Source: JAAFIP01 sp963775085
GTDB taxonomy: Bacteria; Pseudomonadota; Gammaproteobacteria; Burkholderiales; Burkholderiaceae_C
Assembly: GCA_963775085.1 (NCBI GenBank)
Contig: CAVZHO010000008.1
Span: 62,001-126,000, forward strand
Direction: 5' to 3'
DNA: 64,000 nucleotides
Part shown: positions 43,868 through 51,274 of the stretch, one piece after another
Position numbering within the stretch: position 1 is the stretch's first letter
Layout: every line of letters starts with the position of its first letter
The notes under the pieces: model-generated
What the model saw: only the letters and a program-made list of their open reading frames with translations
The model's database searches: none
What the model was told of the DNA's origin: nothing
Program-made: the position numbers and the translations under genes

Positions 43868-44652
43868 CCACCCTATTCGTGAGCACCGCTTTTGCTCAAA
43901 CGCTATCGACCACCACCGCAGCCGTCACCGCAGCCAGCGGCGCCGTCAGCAACCCCTATGGCCTGGCCGCCATCTGGCTGCAGGGCGACTGGGTGGCCAA
44001 GTTGTGTCTGCTGCTGCTGGCCCTCATGTCGATTGCCAGCTGGGTGGTGATGGTGACGAAATACCTTGACCTGCGCCGCCTCAAAGCCCATACCAGCAAC
44101 GCGCATGGCACCTTTGACCAACTGCACCGCTTTGCCTCCAAAGTAGACCAGCTCGGCGCAGACAACCCGCTGCGCTTTGTGGCTCAGTCGGGCGAGGAAG
44201 CGGCGCGCCAGTTCACCGCACTCAAGCCCCGGGTGGACTACGACACCTGGATCATCCGCGCCATCGAACAGGCCCTGTCCAAAGTGCAAACCCGCATGCA
44301 AGACGGCATGGCCGTGCTGGCTACCATCGGCTCCACCTCGCCCTTTGTGGGACTGTTTGGCACCGTCTGGGCCATCTACACCGCGCTGGTCAAAATCGGC
44401 GCTTCCGGTCAGGCCTCGATTGACCGTGTAGCGGGCCCCGTAGGCGAGGCCCTCATCATGACCGCCATCGGTCTGGCCGTGGCCGTGCCCGCCGTGTTTG
44501 GCTACAACTGGCTGCTGCGCAAAAACAAGCTGGCCCTGGAGGCCGTGCGCAGCTTTGGTGCCAAGCTGCATGTGGTGCTGCTGGCTACCAGTGAGGGTGA
44601 CCACACCGATGCACCCACGCCCCCAGTGGCTGACTCTGCCCAGCAAGGCTGA
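43864..44652 (+). CDS. exbB: ExbB/TolQ/MotA-family proton channel protein
   Basis: A membrane stator subunit which, with ExbD, converts the proton gradient into movement of TonB. The 262-residue protein has an N-terminal signal-like segment (TTLFVSTAFAQ), a first membrane helix (LCLLLLALMSIASWVVMV) and the conserved helices GMAVLATIGSTSPFVGLFGTVWAIYTAL and PVGEALIMTAIGLAVAVPAVFGYN. It overlaps the TonB-like gene by 4 bp. Confidence 0.92.
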   Translation: MTTLFVSTAFAQTLSTTTAAVTAASGAVSNPYGLAAIWLQGDWVAKLCLLLLALMSIASWVVMVTKYLDLRRLKAHTSNAHGTFDQLHRFASKVDQLGADNPLRFVAQSGEEAARQFTALKPRVDYDTWIIRAIEQALSKVQTRMQDGMAVLATIGSTSPFVGLFGTVWAIYTALVKIGASGQASIDRVAGPVGEALIMTAIGLAVAVPAVFGYNWLLRKNKLALEAVRSFGAKLHVVLLATSEGDHTDAPTPPVADSAQQG

Positions 44653-44656
44653 CACC

Positions 44657-45112
44657 ATGGCCCTGTATTCATCCCATGCAGACGACGGCGGCGACGACGG
44701 CTGGATGGCCGAGATCAACACCACGCCCCTGGTCGACGTGATGCTGGTGCTGCTGATCATCTTTTTGCTGACCATCCCGGTCGTCAGTGCGACCGTCAGC
44801 CTCAACCTGCCGATCGAGACCGCGCAGCGGCGCGACACCAGTGGCGACTACGTCGTCATCAGCGTCGACCGCGCAGGTAACCTGTACTACAACGAAACCT
44901 ATGCGCCCGACATCCAGGCCCTGTCCACCCTGATAGGCCAGATCGCCACCCGCAGCCCCCAGCCCGAGCTGCACATCCGCGCCGATGCCAATGCACCCTA
45001 TGCCTACATTGGCCAGGTGATCGACACCGCGCAGGGCTATGGTTTTGCACGGGTAGGGCTGATCACCGAACCCGTGCCAGAGGGCGCGCTTAACCTGCGC
45101 AGCAAGCCATGA
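44657..45112 (+). CDS. exbD: ExbD/TolR-family protein (first copy)
   Basis: The 151-residue partner of ExbB. It has the conserved membrane helix with its proton-carrying Asp (MAEINTTPLVDVMLVLLIIFLLTIP) followed by a periplasmic domain (ELHIRADANAPYAYIGQVIDTAQGYGF). The start is at the ATG at 44657, 4 bp after exbB; the frame upstream overlaps exbB. The stop overlaps the second exbD as ATGA. Confidence 0.93.
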   Translation: MALYSSHADDGGDDGWMAEINTTPLVDVMLVLLIIFLLTIPVVSATVSLNLPIETAQRRDTSGDYVVISVDRAGNLYYNETYAPDIQALSTLIGQIATRSPQPELHIRADANAPYAYIGQVIDTAQGYGFARVGLITEPVPEGALNLRSKP

Positions 45113-45531
45113 AGCTCTACAGCCAACACCTGTCCCCGCATTTAGGCGGCACCGAGCACGAACCCAGCCCGATGATCGAGATGAACACCACGCCCCTGAT
45201 CGATGTGATGCTGGTACTCATCGTCATGCTCATCATCACCATTCCCGTGCAACTGCACTCCGTGAATCTGGACATGCCATCCGCGCAAACATCCACGGTG
45301 GTACCCGACGTAGTGGTGTTGCAAATGGACGCGGCAGGTTTCCTGCGCTGGGGTGATGAGGCGGTGCCCGATATTCCCGCACTCAATGCCAAAGTCAACG
45401 CCGCAGCCCAGCAGCGCAACCAACCCGAAATCCACCTGCGCCCCTCGGCAGATACGCCCTATGCCTATGTCGCGGCATTTTTAGCCATGGCGCAGAAAGC
45501 GGGTTTGACCAAGGTGGGGGTGGTGAATTAG
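45109..45531 (+). CDS. exbD: ExbD/TolR-family protein (second copy)
   Basis: A second 140-residue ExbD with EMNTTPLIDVMLVLIVMLIITIPVQLHSV and a periplasmic domain ending QKAGLTKVGVVN. Two exbD genes behind one exbB occur in several proteobacterial Ton systems, where the copies are not interchangeable. The four genes 42305-45531 overlap or nearly touch and form one operon. Confidence 0.93.
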   Translation: MKLYSQHLSPHLGGTEHEPSPMIEMNTTPLIDVMLVLIVMLIITIPVQLHSVNLDMPSAQTSTVVPDVVVLQMDAAGFLRWGDEAVPDIPALNAKVNAAAQQRNQPEIHLRPSADTPYAYVAAFLAMAQKAGLTKVGVVN

Positions 45532-45567
45532 CAGGCGAGCTCAAGAACGTGAGTTGATAGACCGGAG

Positions 45568-47529
45568 TCAGGTCCCAATCACGCCGCCATCCACTTTGCG
45601 AATCACCACCGTAGAAGAGCGTGGTCGTCCGCCTGGGCTGTAGTCGGGCCAGTTGGAGAACTTGGCGGGGTCAAGGGGGTCGCTGCGGTCACTGGCGTTT
45701 TCGCCGGGGTGCTGCACGTTGATGAACATCGTGCGGCCGTCGGACGACCAGGTGCAGCCGGTGATCTCGCAATTCACCGGGCCAGTCAAGAAGCGGCGGG
45801 TTTCACCGGTGGTGGTGTCGCAGGCCAGCATCTGGTTACTGCCCATGTTGTGCAGCTCGCCTTTGTACATCTGGCTGGCATGCATATCGGTTTGAATCCA
45901 GAGCAGTCCCTGCGCGTCAAAGGCCAGGCCATCGGGGCAGGCGTAGAGGTCGCCTTTGATGTTGCCTTTAGCCTCTGGGCGCGCCTGCGCCGGGTCGCCC
46001 GCCAGCACCAGGTGGTTCCAGCTAAAGCGGGTGCCATCAAAGTCGCCGCTGTCCTTCCAGCGGATGATCTGCCCCATCACGTTGTTGGCGCGCGGGTTGG
46101 CCGCGTCGACTGCGGGGCCAGCACTGGTGCCCCGGCCGCTATTGTTGGTGAGCGTGCAGTACACCCAGCCGCTGCGCTCGTCGATGGCCAGCCATTCGGG
46201 GCGGTCCATCTTGGTAGCGCCCAACGCGTCGCTAGCCTGGCGGGCCTTGATGACGACCTCGCCCTGGTCGGCAAAGCCGTTGGCGGCGGTGAGCGGTCCT
46301 TGGCCGTGCACCAAGGGTAGCCACACGCCCGTGCCATCGGCATCGAAGCGGGCGACGTACAGCGTGCCGTGGTCGAGCAGGTCGCGGTTGGCCTGCGCCT
46401 GGGTTTTGCCATTGCCTGCGCTTTGGATGCGGTCACGGCTGATGAATTTGTAGATGTATTCGTTGCGTGCGTCTTCGCCGCTGTAGACCACCGCGCGGTT
46501 GTCTTTGGTCACCGCGACCCACGCGCCCTCGTGTGCAGCGCGGCCCAGCGCCGTGCGCTTGACGGGCGTACTGGTGGGGTCCATCGGATCCACCTCCACC
46601 ACCCAGCCAAAGCGGTTGTATTCGTTGGGGTGTTTGCTGGCATCAAAGCGGGCATCGTGCTCGGGCCAGCCATAGAAGGAGGTTTTGCGCAGGCCCCAGC
46701 GCTTTTGGTGGGGATCTGGGTTGTCTACGCCGCCAAAGTAAAAGTTAAAGTTTTCTTCCCCACTCAGGTAGGTGCCCCAAGGCGTTTTGCCAGACGCGCA
46801 GTTGTTAATCGTGCCCAGGATGGTTCGACCTGCGGGGTCGGCGGCCGTTCGCATCATGGCGTGGCCCGCCGCCGGGCCACCAATGGAAAACGGTGTGTTG
46901 GCGGTAATGCGCCGGGCCAAGGGGGACGGCCGCACCATCTCCCAGGCGTTGCCTTTTAGCGTGACCTCGATCACGCTGATGCCGTGCGAGGCTTGCGATT
47001 TTTTCACCTTCTCGGCCGTCCAGGTTTTCAGGCCATCGGTGTGCAGCAGGCCGTCGTCCACATACTCGTGGTTCATCACCAGCAGGCCGTGCTGCGCACC
47101 GGGCAGGGCGTAGAAATGGATCCCGTCGTGGTGCATGCCCATTTGCACGGCTTGGTCGGCGGCGCTGTTGCTGCCGTCGATTTTGAAGGCGGGCATATTG
47201 CCGGGCACACCCACGGGCTCGCCCCATTGCGCCAGCGCGGTGGCTATGTAGCCTGGGGGCACCACCAAGCGGTCGGTGATGTCGGTGCTGATGGCTTTGA
47301 AGCCGATGTGCGCAACTGGTTTGAGCGATGCCGAGGGCAGGGGCGTAGAAGACAGGTGGGATGGGGGGGCTGAATTAGCGCAGCCTGTCAAAAACGGGGC
47401 TAACAGTGCGCTGGCCGAGACTCCAGCCCCCAGGTGCAACACGGTGCGCCGTGAGGGATGGCTGACGCTGTGGATGCTGGGGTTGGACGAGTAGTTGCTG
47501 TCCTCCAGGGTGCTGAAGTCTTTGGCCAT
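45568..47529 (-). CDS. phoX: PhoX-family (DUF839) secreted phosphatase
   Basis: PhoX enzymes are calcium- and iron-dependent alkaline phosphatases that release phosphate from organic esters outside the cytoplasm. The 653-residue protein has a Tat signal (SRRTVLHLGAG near residues 26-36) with a lipobox-like LTGC, then family motifs GFKAISTDITDRLVVPPGYIATAL, MNHEYVDDGLL, YLSGEENFNFYFGG, SGEDARNEYIYKF and FINVQHPGENASDRSDP. The stop falls inside a GGAGTCAGGTCCC-like sequence at 45558-45575. The gene follows psiF by 5 bp, and the pair suggests a response to phosphate limitation. Confidence 0.85.
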   Translation of the reverse strand: MAKDFSTLEDSNYSSNPSIHSVSHPSRRTVLHLGAGVSASALLAPFLTGCANSAPPSHLSSTPLPSASLKPVAHIGFKAISTDITDRLVVPPGYIATALAQWGEPVGVPGNMPAFKIDGSNSAADQAVQMGMHHDGIHFYALPGAQHGLLVMNHEYVDDGLLHTDGLKTWTAEKVKKSQASHGISVIEVTLKGNAWEMVRPSPLARRITANTPFSIGGPAAGHAMMRTAADPAGRTILGTINNCASGKTPWGTYLSGEENFNFYFGGVDNPDPHQKRWGLRKTSFYGWPEHDARFDASKHPNEYNRFGWVVEVDPMDPTSTPVKRTALGRAAHEGAWVAVTKDNRAVVYSGEDARNEYIYKFISRDRIQSAGNGKTQAQANRDLLDHGTLYVARFDADGTGVWLPLVHGQGPLTAANGFADQGEVVIKARQASDALGATKMDRPEWLAIDERSGWVYCTLTNNSGRGTSAGPAVDAANPRANNVMGQIIRWKDSGDFDGTRFSWNHLVLAGDPAQARPEAKGNIKGDLYACPDGLAFDAQGLLWIQTDMHASQMYKGELHNMGSNQMLACDTTTGETRRFLTGPVNCEITGCTWSSDGRTMFINVQHPGENASDRSDPLDPAKFSNWPDYSPGGRPRSSTVVIRKVDGGVIGT

Positions 47530-47534
47530 TTTGA

Positions 47535-47843
47535 TCAGGCTTTCAAACAGGTTTTAACTTGCTCTTTGCGCTCTGCGCCCTTGAGGCCTTTTTCTTTGGC
47601 GCTCAGGTTACAGGCTTGCATCTTGGCTTTTTTCTCAGCCTTTTTAGCCTTGGAGGCGGCTTGTTCTTCGGGCGTGCCCTTCAAGCAGGTTTTCATATGT
47701 GCCTTGCGCGCGTCGCCCGCAAGGCCCTGGGTTTTGGCATCCATGCTGCAGGCTTTCATTTTCTCGCCCTGCGGGCTGGCATGGACAAGCGATGCGAAGG
47801 TGCAGGCAGCAAAAAGGCTCAGGCAAAGGGCAGTAAATTTCAT
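47535..47843 (-). CDS. psiF: PsiF repeat-containing secreted protein
   Basis: A 102-residue protein with a signal peptide (MKFTALCLSLFAACTFASLVHA) and two PsiF repeats, KMKACSMDAKTQGLAGDARKAHMKTCLKG and KMQACNLSAKEKGLKGAERKEQVKTCLK, each with two Cys. PsiF was named as a phosphate-starvation-inducible gene next to phoA in E. coli; its role is unknown. Here it leads a transcript with phoX, an analogous pairing. The start at 47843 follows from the signal peptide. I found no convincing Pho box in 47844-48002. Confidence 0.85.
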   Translation of the reverse strand: MKFTALCLSLFAACTFASLVHASPQGEKMKACSMDAKTQGLAGDARKAHMKTCLKGTPEEQAASKAKKAEKKAKMQACNLSAKEKGLKGAERKEQVKTCLKA

Positions 47844-48002
47844 GGCTTGGCTTTCTAAACGAGGGTGGATGAAATTATGGATAACTGTACAGCTATTGAT
47901 CCATCCATAGACTGTAGCGTAAAGCCGTTGTGTGTGGAACTTGGCACTGACCAGGGACTCTAAATCAGGTCGGCGCAAAGATGCCGACAGGAGGTAAATG
48001 CC

Positions 48003-48368
48003 ATGAAACAAGTGAAGCATTGGCAAGACCCGCTGAACGCTGTGCTGGGTGCTTGCTTGGTACTGTCGCCCTGGAGTTGGTCTTTGGGTTATACGGATCT
48101 TCAGGTTGCCACATTTAACGCGGTCATCATCGGCGCGGCACTGATTGCCACCGCCCTGGGAGCCATGCTCTTTCCCAAGGCGTGGGAGGAGTGGGCCGAG
48201 GCCGTGCTGGGGCTGTGGATGCTCGCGTCGCCTTGGGTGCTGGGATTTGCAGGGCACAGGCCAGCCATGCTGGTGGCGGTGATCGTGGGGGCCGCAGTCA
48301 TGTTGCTGGCCTTGTGGACACTGGCCACCGACAAAGACTACAGCCTGTCCAAGTCGATGATGCCTTGA
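48003..48368 (+). CDS. SPW repeat protein
   Basis: A 121-residue membrane protein with four helices and two SPW motifs (VLSPWSWSLGYTDLQVATFNAVIIG and ASPWVLGFAGHRPAMLVAVIVGA), one per repeat. It belongs to the SPW family (PF03779), function unknown. AGGAGG lies at 47990-47995, well placed before the ATG. It stands alone and is divergent from psiF. Confidence 0.85.
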   Translation: MKQVKHWQDPLNAVLGACLVLSPWSWSLGYTDLQVATFNAVIIGAALIATALGAMLFPKAWEEWAEAVLGLWMLASPWVLGFAGHRPAMLVAVIVGAAVMLLALWTLATDKDYSLSKSMMP

Positions 48369-48624
48369 CTCCAGCTTGCGCGCTGCGATGGCGGCGGCTT
48401 GGCCGCTGCCATGGGTTGCTCCATCTTCACGGCGGGCTGGCGTGTGGTTGCGCCTGCGGGTCAGATGGGTGGGGGTGTGTGCGTTCCTGGAGATGCGCGT
48501 TCCTGGAGACTCCAGCTAGGTAAAATCACGCAACATCCTATTTCTTCCCGTTACACCGGGCGGATAGGTTCGGTGCCGGTTTTTCGCTGGCAACACCCGC
48601 TCAACCCCACTTGGATTGCCCGCC

Positions 48625-49227
48625 ATGCTGCTCGATGCCTCCCTCTCCCAACTTGTCTTGGTTGATTACCAAACCCGCCTGATGCCCGATATTTTTGACG
48701 GTGCGCAGGTGGTAGCCAACGGCGTGCGCCTGGGCCAGGCCGCCCGCCTGCTGGGCGTACCCACCTGGGGCACCGAGGAGAACCCGTCCGGCCTGGGCCC
48801 CAACCTGCCCGAGATCCGCGCCCTGTGCAAAGACACGCTGGCCAAAATGCATTTCAGCGCGGTAGAAGAGGGCCTGGGCGAGTGGCTGCGCCCCGAGCCC
48901 AAGGCGCCCCAGGGCAACGCCCGCAGCCTGCCCAAGCACCTGCAAAAAGCCGTGCCCCAAGTGGCGCAGCGCAATTCAATTGTCATGGCAGGGTGCGAAG
49001 CCCATGTCTGCCTGATGCAAACCGCGCTGGACTTGCTGGAAGACGAGTTTGAAGTGTGGGTGGTCACCGATGCCTGTAGCTCCCGCACCGAGCGCAACCG
49101 CGATGCCGCCTTTGACCGTCTGGCCGGTGCAGGTGCCGAACTGGTCACCACCGAGATGGTGATCTTTGAGTGGCTGCGCACCTGCGAGCACCCACAGTTC
49201 CAGGCGGCGCTGGCGCTGGTGAAGTGA
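48625..49227 (+). CDS. Isochorismatase-family cysteine hydrolase
   Basis: A 200-residue hydrolase of the isochorismatase superfamily. The catalytic Asp lies in LVLVDYQTRLMPDI, the Lys in DTLAKMHFSA, and the nucleophilic Cys in VMAGCEAHVCLMQTALDL. The closest well-known relatives are YcaC-like hydrolases of unknown substrate. The ATG at 48625 is preferred over a TTG at 48616. The 255 bp upstream contain a direct repeat (GCGTTCCTGGAGA twice, 48480-48510) and otherwise nothing I recognise. Confidence 0.85.
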   Translation: MLLDASLSQLVLVDYQTRLMPDIFDGAQVVANGVRLGQAARLLGVPTWGTEENPSGLGPNLPEIRALCKDTLAKMHFSAVEEGLGEWLRPEPKAPQGNARSLPKHLQKAVPQVAQRNSIVMAGCEAHVCLMQTALDLLEDEFEVWVVTDACSSRTERNRDAAFDRLAGAGAELVTTEMVIFEWLRTCEHPQFQAALALVK

Positions 49228-49260
49228 AGGTGAGTTTTCAGTATTATTTGTTGAATATCG

Positions 49261-49316
49261 TGGTAGTCCTTGCGGGCAGGACGTATACAGCTATGTAATG
49301 CATAGCTGCTATTGCA
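49261..49316 (+). repeat. C30 repeat copy 13, intergenic
   Basis: TAGTCC, nine bases, GGACGTATACAGCTA in order, then TGTAATGCATAGCTGC. The TAA position reads TAT. It lies 33 bp after the hydrolase stop. Confidence 0.85.
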
Positions 49317-49400
49317 TTCCTGCTTCCAAGTTTGCTGGAACCTTAAATATCTGTTTAATCATGCATAAATCCATGATTTTTATACCAAGATAGAAAATGG

Positions 49401-49428
49401 TTGCTTTATTTTTATAGTTCAGTATAAT
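49401..49428 (+). promoter_or_regulatory. Putative promoter of the AAA ATPase gene
   Basis: TATAAT at 49423-49428 with TTGCTT at 49401-49406, 16 bp apart. The surrounding 49320-49445 is much richer in A/T than the rest of the window, in keeping with a gene acquired by transfer. Confidence 0.45.
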
Positions 49429-49469
49429 TTTCTGGATCATGTCAATGAAAAACTAACTGGCACCCACCC

Positions 49470-50627
49470 ATGCAGCGCTACCTAGAACCCCATATCCGCC
49501 AGGACTTAGGCAAAAAAATGGTGTTCATTGGCGGCCCGCGCCAGGTGGGCAAGACCACGCTGGCGCAAAACATTGCGCAGTCGTATGCCAACCCTACTTA
49601 TCTGAACTGGGACAGCCGGGAGGATAAAAAGGCCACGCTGGACAGCACCTTTGTGGGCGGCACCCAGCTGGTGATTTATGACGAGATTCACAAATACCGG
49701 GATTGGAAGAATCACCTGAAAGGCGTGTATGACACCCGAAAGGGCGACTTTGCCATCCTGGTCACGGGCAGCGCCCGGCTGGACTTGTACCAAAAGGGTG
49801 GCGACTCATTACTGGGGCGGTATTTTTACTACCGACTGCACCCCTTGAGCATTGCCGAGCTGATGGGCAAGCCATACGACCGGGATGCAGGCATGGTGTT
49901 TGCCAACGATATACCGGCTGCGCTGTGGCAAGACCTGATCACGTTTGGGGGCTTCCCAGAGGTGTACATGGCTAAAGACCTGCGCGACCTGAAGCGCTGG
50001 CACCATGACCGGGAAAAGCGCTTGATCCAGGAAGACATTCGCGATGTGAGCAATATCCGCGACCTGTCCAGCCTGGAGATACTGGCCATGCTGCTGCCCC
50101 AGCGCGTAGGCTCGTTGTTCTCACTCAATGCGTTGACGGGTGACCTGAAGGTTACCCACAAAACCCTGGCGCACTGGATGGACACGCTGGAGCAGATGTA
50201 TTTTTGCTACCGCATCTATCCTTACCAAAACACCCAGCTCAAGTCGCTGCGCAAAGAGCCCAAAATTTATATGTGGGACACCACGGGTGTGGACGACCAA
50301 GGGGCGAAGTACGAAAACATTGTCGCCAACCACTTGCTGAAATACACGCACTACCTGACCGATGTCTATGGCATCCCGGCAGAGCTTTATTTTTTGCGCG
50401 ACAAAGAGCAGCGCGAGGTAGATTTTTGCGTGGTGGCCGATGGCGTGGTGGAGTGCATCATCGAAGTCAAATCCAAACGGTCAGCCGTCTCGCCGCATCT
50501 CAAATATTTTAAAGAACGACTGAAGGTCAAAAACGCCTACCAGCTGGTGTTTGAGGACGCTGTAGATGAAGACCATAACGGCATTCGCATGATGAGTGCA
50601 GCCAGGTTTTTATCGGGCTTGGTGTGA
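49470..50627 (+). CDS. AAA-type ATPase with DUF4143 domain
   Basis: A 385-residue P-loop protein of the AAA_14/DUF4143 family, common in prokaryotic accessory regions and of unknown function. Walker A is GGPRQVGKTTLAQNI near residues 15-29, Walker B QLVIYDEIHKYRDWK near 65-79, and the sensor VTGSARLD near 100. The C-terminal half (LSLEILAMLLPQRVGSLFSLNAL, REVDFCVVADGVVECIIEVKSK) has the restriction-nuclease-like EVK pattern of DUF4143. No clear partner gene is next to it. The A/T-rich promoter region suggests transfer. Confidence 0.88.
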   Translation: MQRYLEPHIRQDLGKKMVFIGGPRQVGKTTLAQNIAQSYANPTYLNWDSREDKKATLDSTFVGGTQLVIYDEIHKYRDWKNHLKGVYDTRKGDFAILVTGSARLDLYQKGGDSLLGRYFYYRLHPLSIAELMGKPYDRDAGMVFANDIPAALWQDLITFGGFPEVYMAKDLRDLKRWHHDREKRLIQEDIRDVSNIRDLSSLEILAMLLPQRVGSLFSLNALTGDLKVTHKTLAHWMDTLEQMYFCYRIYPYQNTQLKSLRKEPKIYMWDTTGVDDQGAKYENIVANHLLKYTHYLTDVYGIPAELYFLRDKEQREVDFCVVADGVVECIIEVKSKRSAVSPHLKYFKERLKVKNAYQLVFEDAVDEDHNGIRMMSAARFLSGLV

Positions 50628-50681
50628 CGCGCTTGATGCCCAGAGGGTTGACGCTGGTTGGCTTAGGCGTAAAATAATCCG

Positions 50682-50918
50682 ATGCAATCATCAAACGCCC
50701 ATCTAGACAGGATTACGGTCAACCCGCTGCAATGCGCTGGCAGGCCGTGCATTCGTGGCTTGCGTGTGCGCGTGAGCGATGTGCTCGATCTGCTGGCTGC
50801 GGGTGCCAGTCACGAAGAAATATTGCAGGACTACCCCTACTTGCAGTCCGAAGACATTGCCGCTTGCCTGTGGTACGCCGCGCGCCAGAATGACCATTTG
50901 ATCTTGCTGGCCGCATAG
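50682..50918 (+). CDS. DUF433 antitoxin-like protein
   Basis: A 78-residue protein with the DUF433 pattern: DRITVNPLQCAGRPCIRGLRVRVSDVLDLLAAGASHEEILQDYPYLQSEDIAACLWYA, a small helix-turn-helix fold. DUF433 proteins are typically antitoxins of the neighbouring PIN-like DUF5615 toxin, whose truncated gene follows 8 bp downstream. Confidence 0.85.
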   Translation: MQSSNAHLDRITVNPLQCAGRPCIRGLRVRVSDVLDLLAAGASHEEILQDYPYLQSEDIAACLWYAARQNDHLILLAA

Positions 50919-50926
50919 GCACTTAT

Positions 50927-51184
50927 GTGAGTGAGCTGTTGGCACTCAACGCCACGGATGTTGAAATTTTTGAGCTGGCTAAAAGTAGTGCGCGCGTCGT
51001 AGTCACTAAGGACGATGATTTTGCGCGGCGGTCAAACTTGCTGGGTGCGCCGCCGCAAATTTTGTGGTTGCGTCTGGGCAATTGCAGAAACACGGCACTC
51101 TTGCAAACCTTGGACACCGCTTGGCCCTCCATAGAAGATGCCTTGGTCAAAGGTGAGCGGATTATTGAGCTGCGCGCTCCTTAA
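50927..51184 (+). pseudogene. Truncated DUF5615 (PIN-like) toxin
   Basis: The frame, opening at GTG, encodes the C-terminal two-thirds of a DUF5615 protein: ELNATDVEIFELAKS, VVVTKDDDFARRSNLLG, PPQILWLRLGNCRN. The usual N-terminus, with the strand FLVDxxLP carrying the first conserved Asp and the following helix (roughly 30-40 residues), is missing between the antitoxin stop and this frame. The toxin is therefore probably inactive, leaving a solitary antitoxin. The remaining sequence is otherwise undamaged, which suggests a single clean deletion. Confidence 0.75.
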
Positions 51185-51274
51185 CCCTCCGGGTTGGGCG
51201 CTCCCGTCAGCCCCCCGCAAGTCCCATCGCCATAATTATGAATTCAGTTTTTTAAAATCCCCCGGAGACACCGC

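Noticed and set aside
45558..45575. GGAGTCAGGTCCC at the end of phoX as another copy of the GGGGTCAGATCC palindrome seen in purL
   Set aside because: Only about a dozen bases match and no flanking inverted repeat is seen. It is noted but not called.
47880..47925. ACAGCTATTGATCCATCCATAG before psiF, similar to the C30 right half
   Set aside because: Only the AGCTAT/ATAG hairpin is shared. The core is missing.
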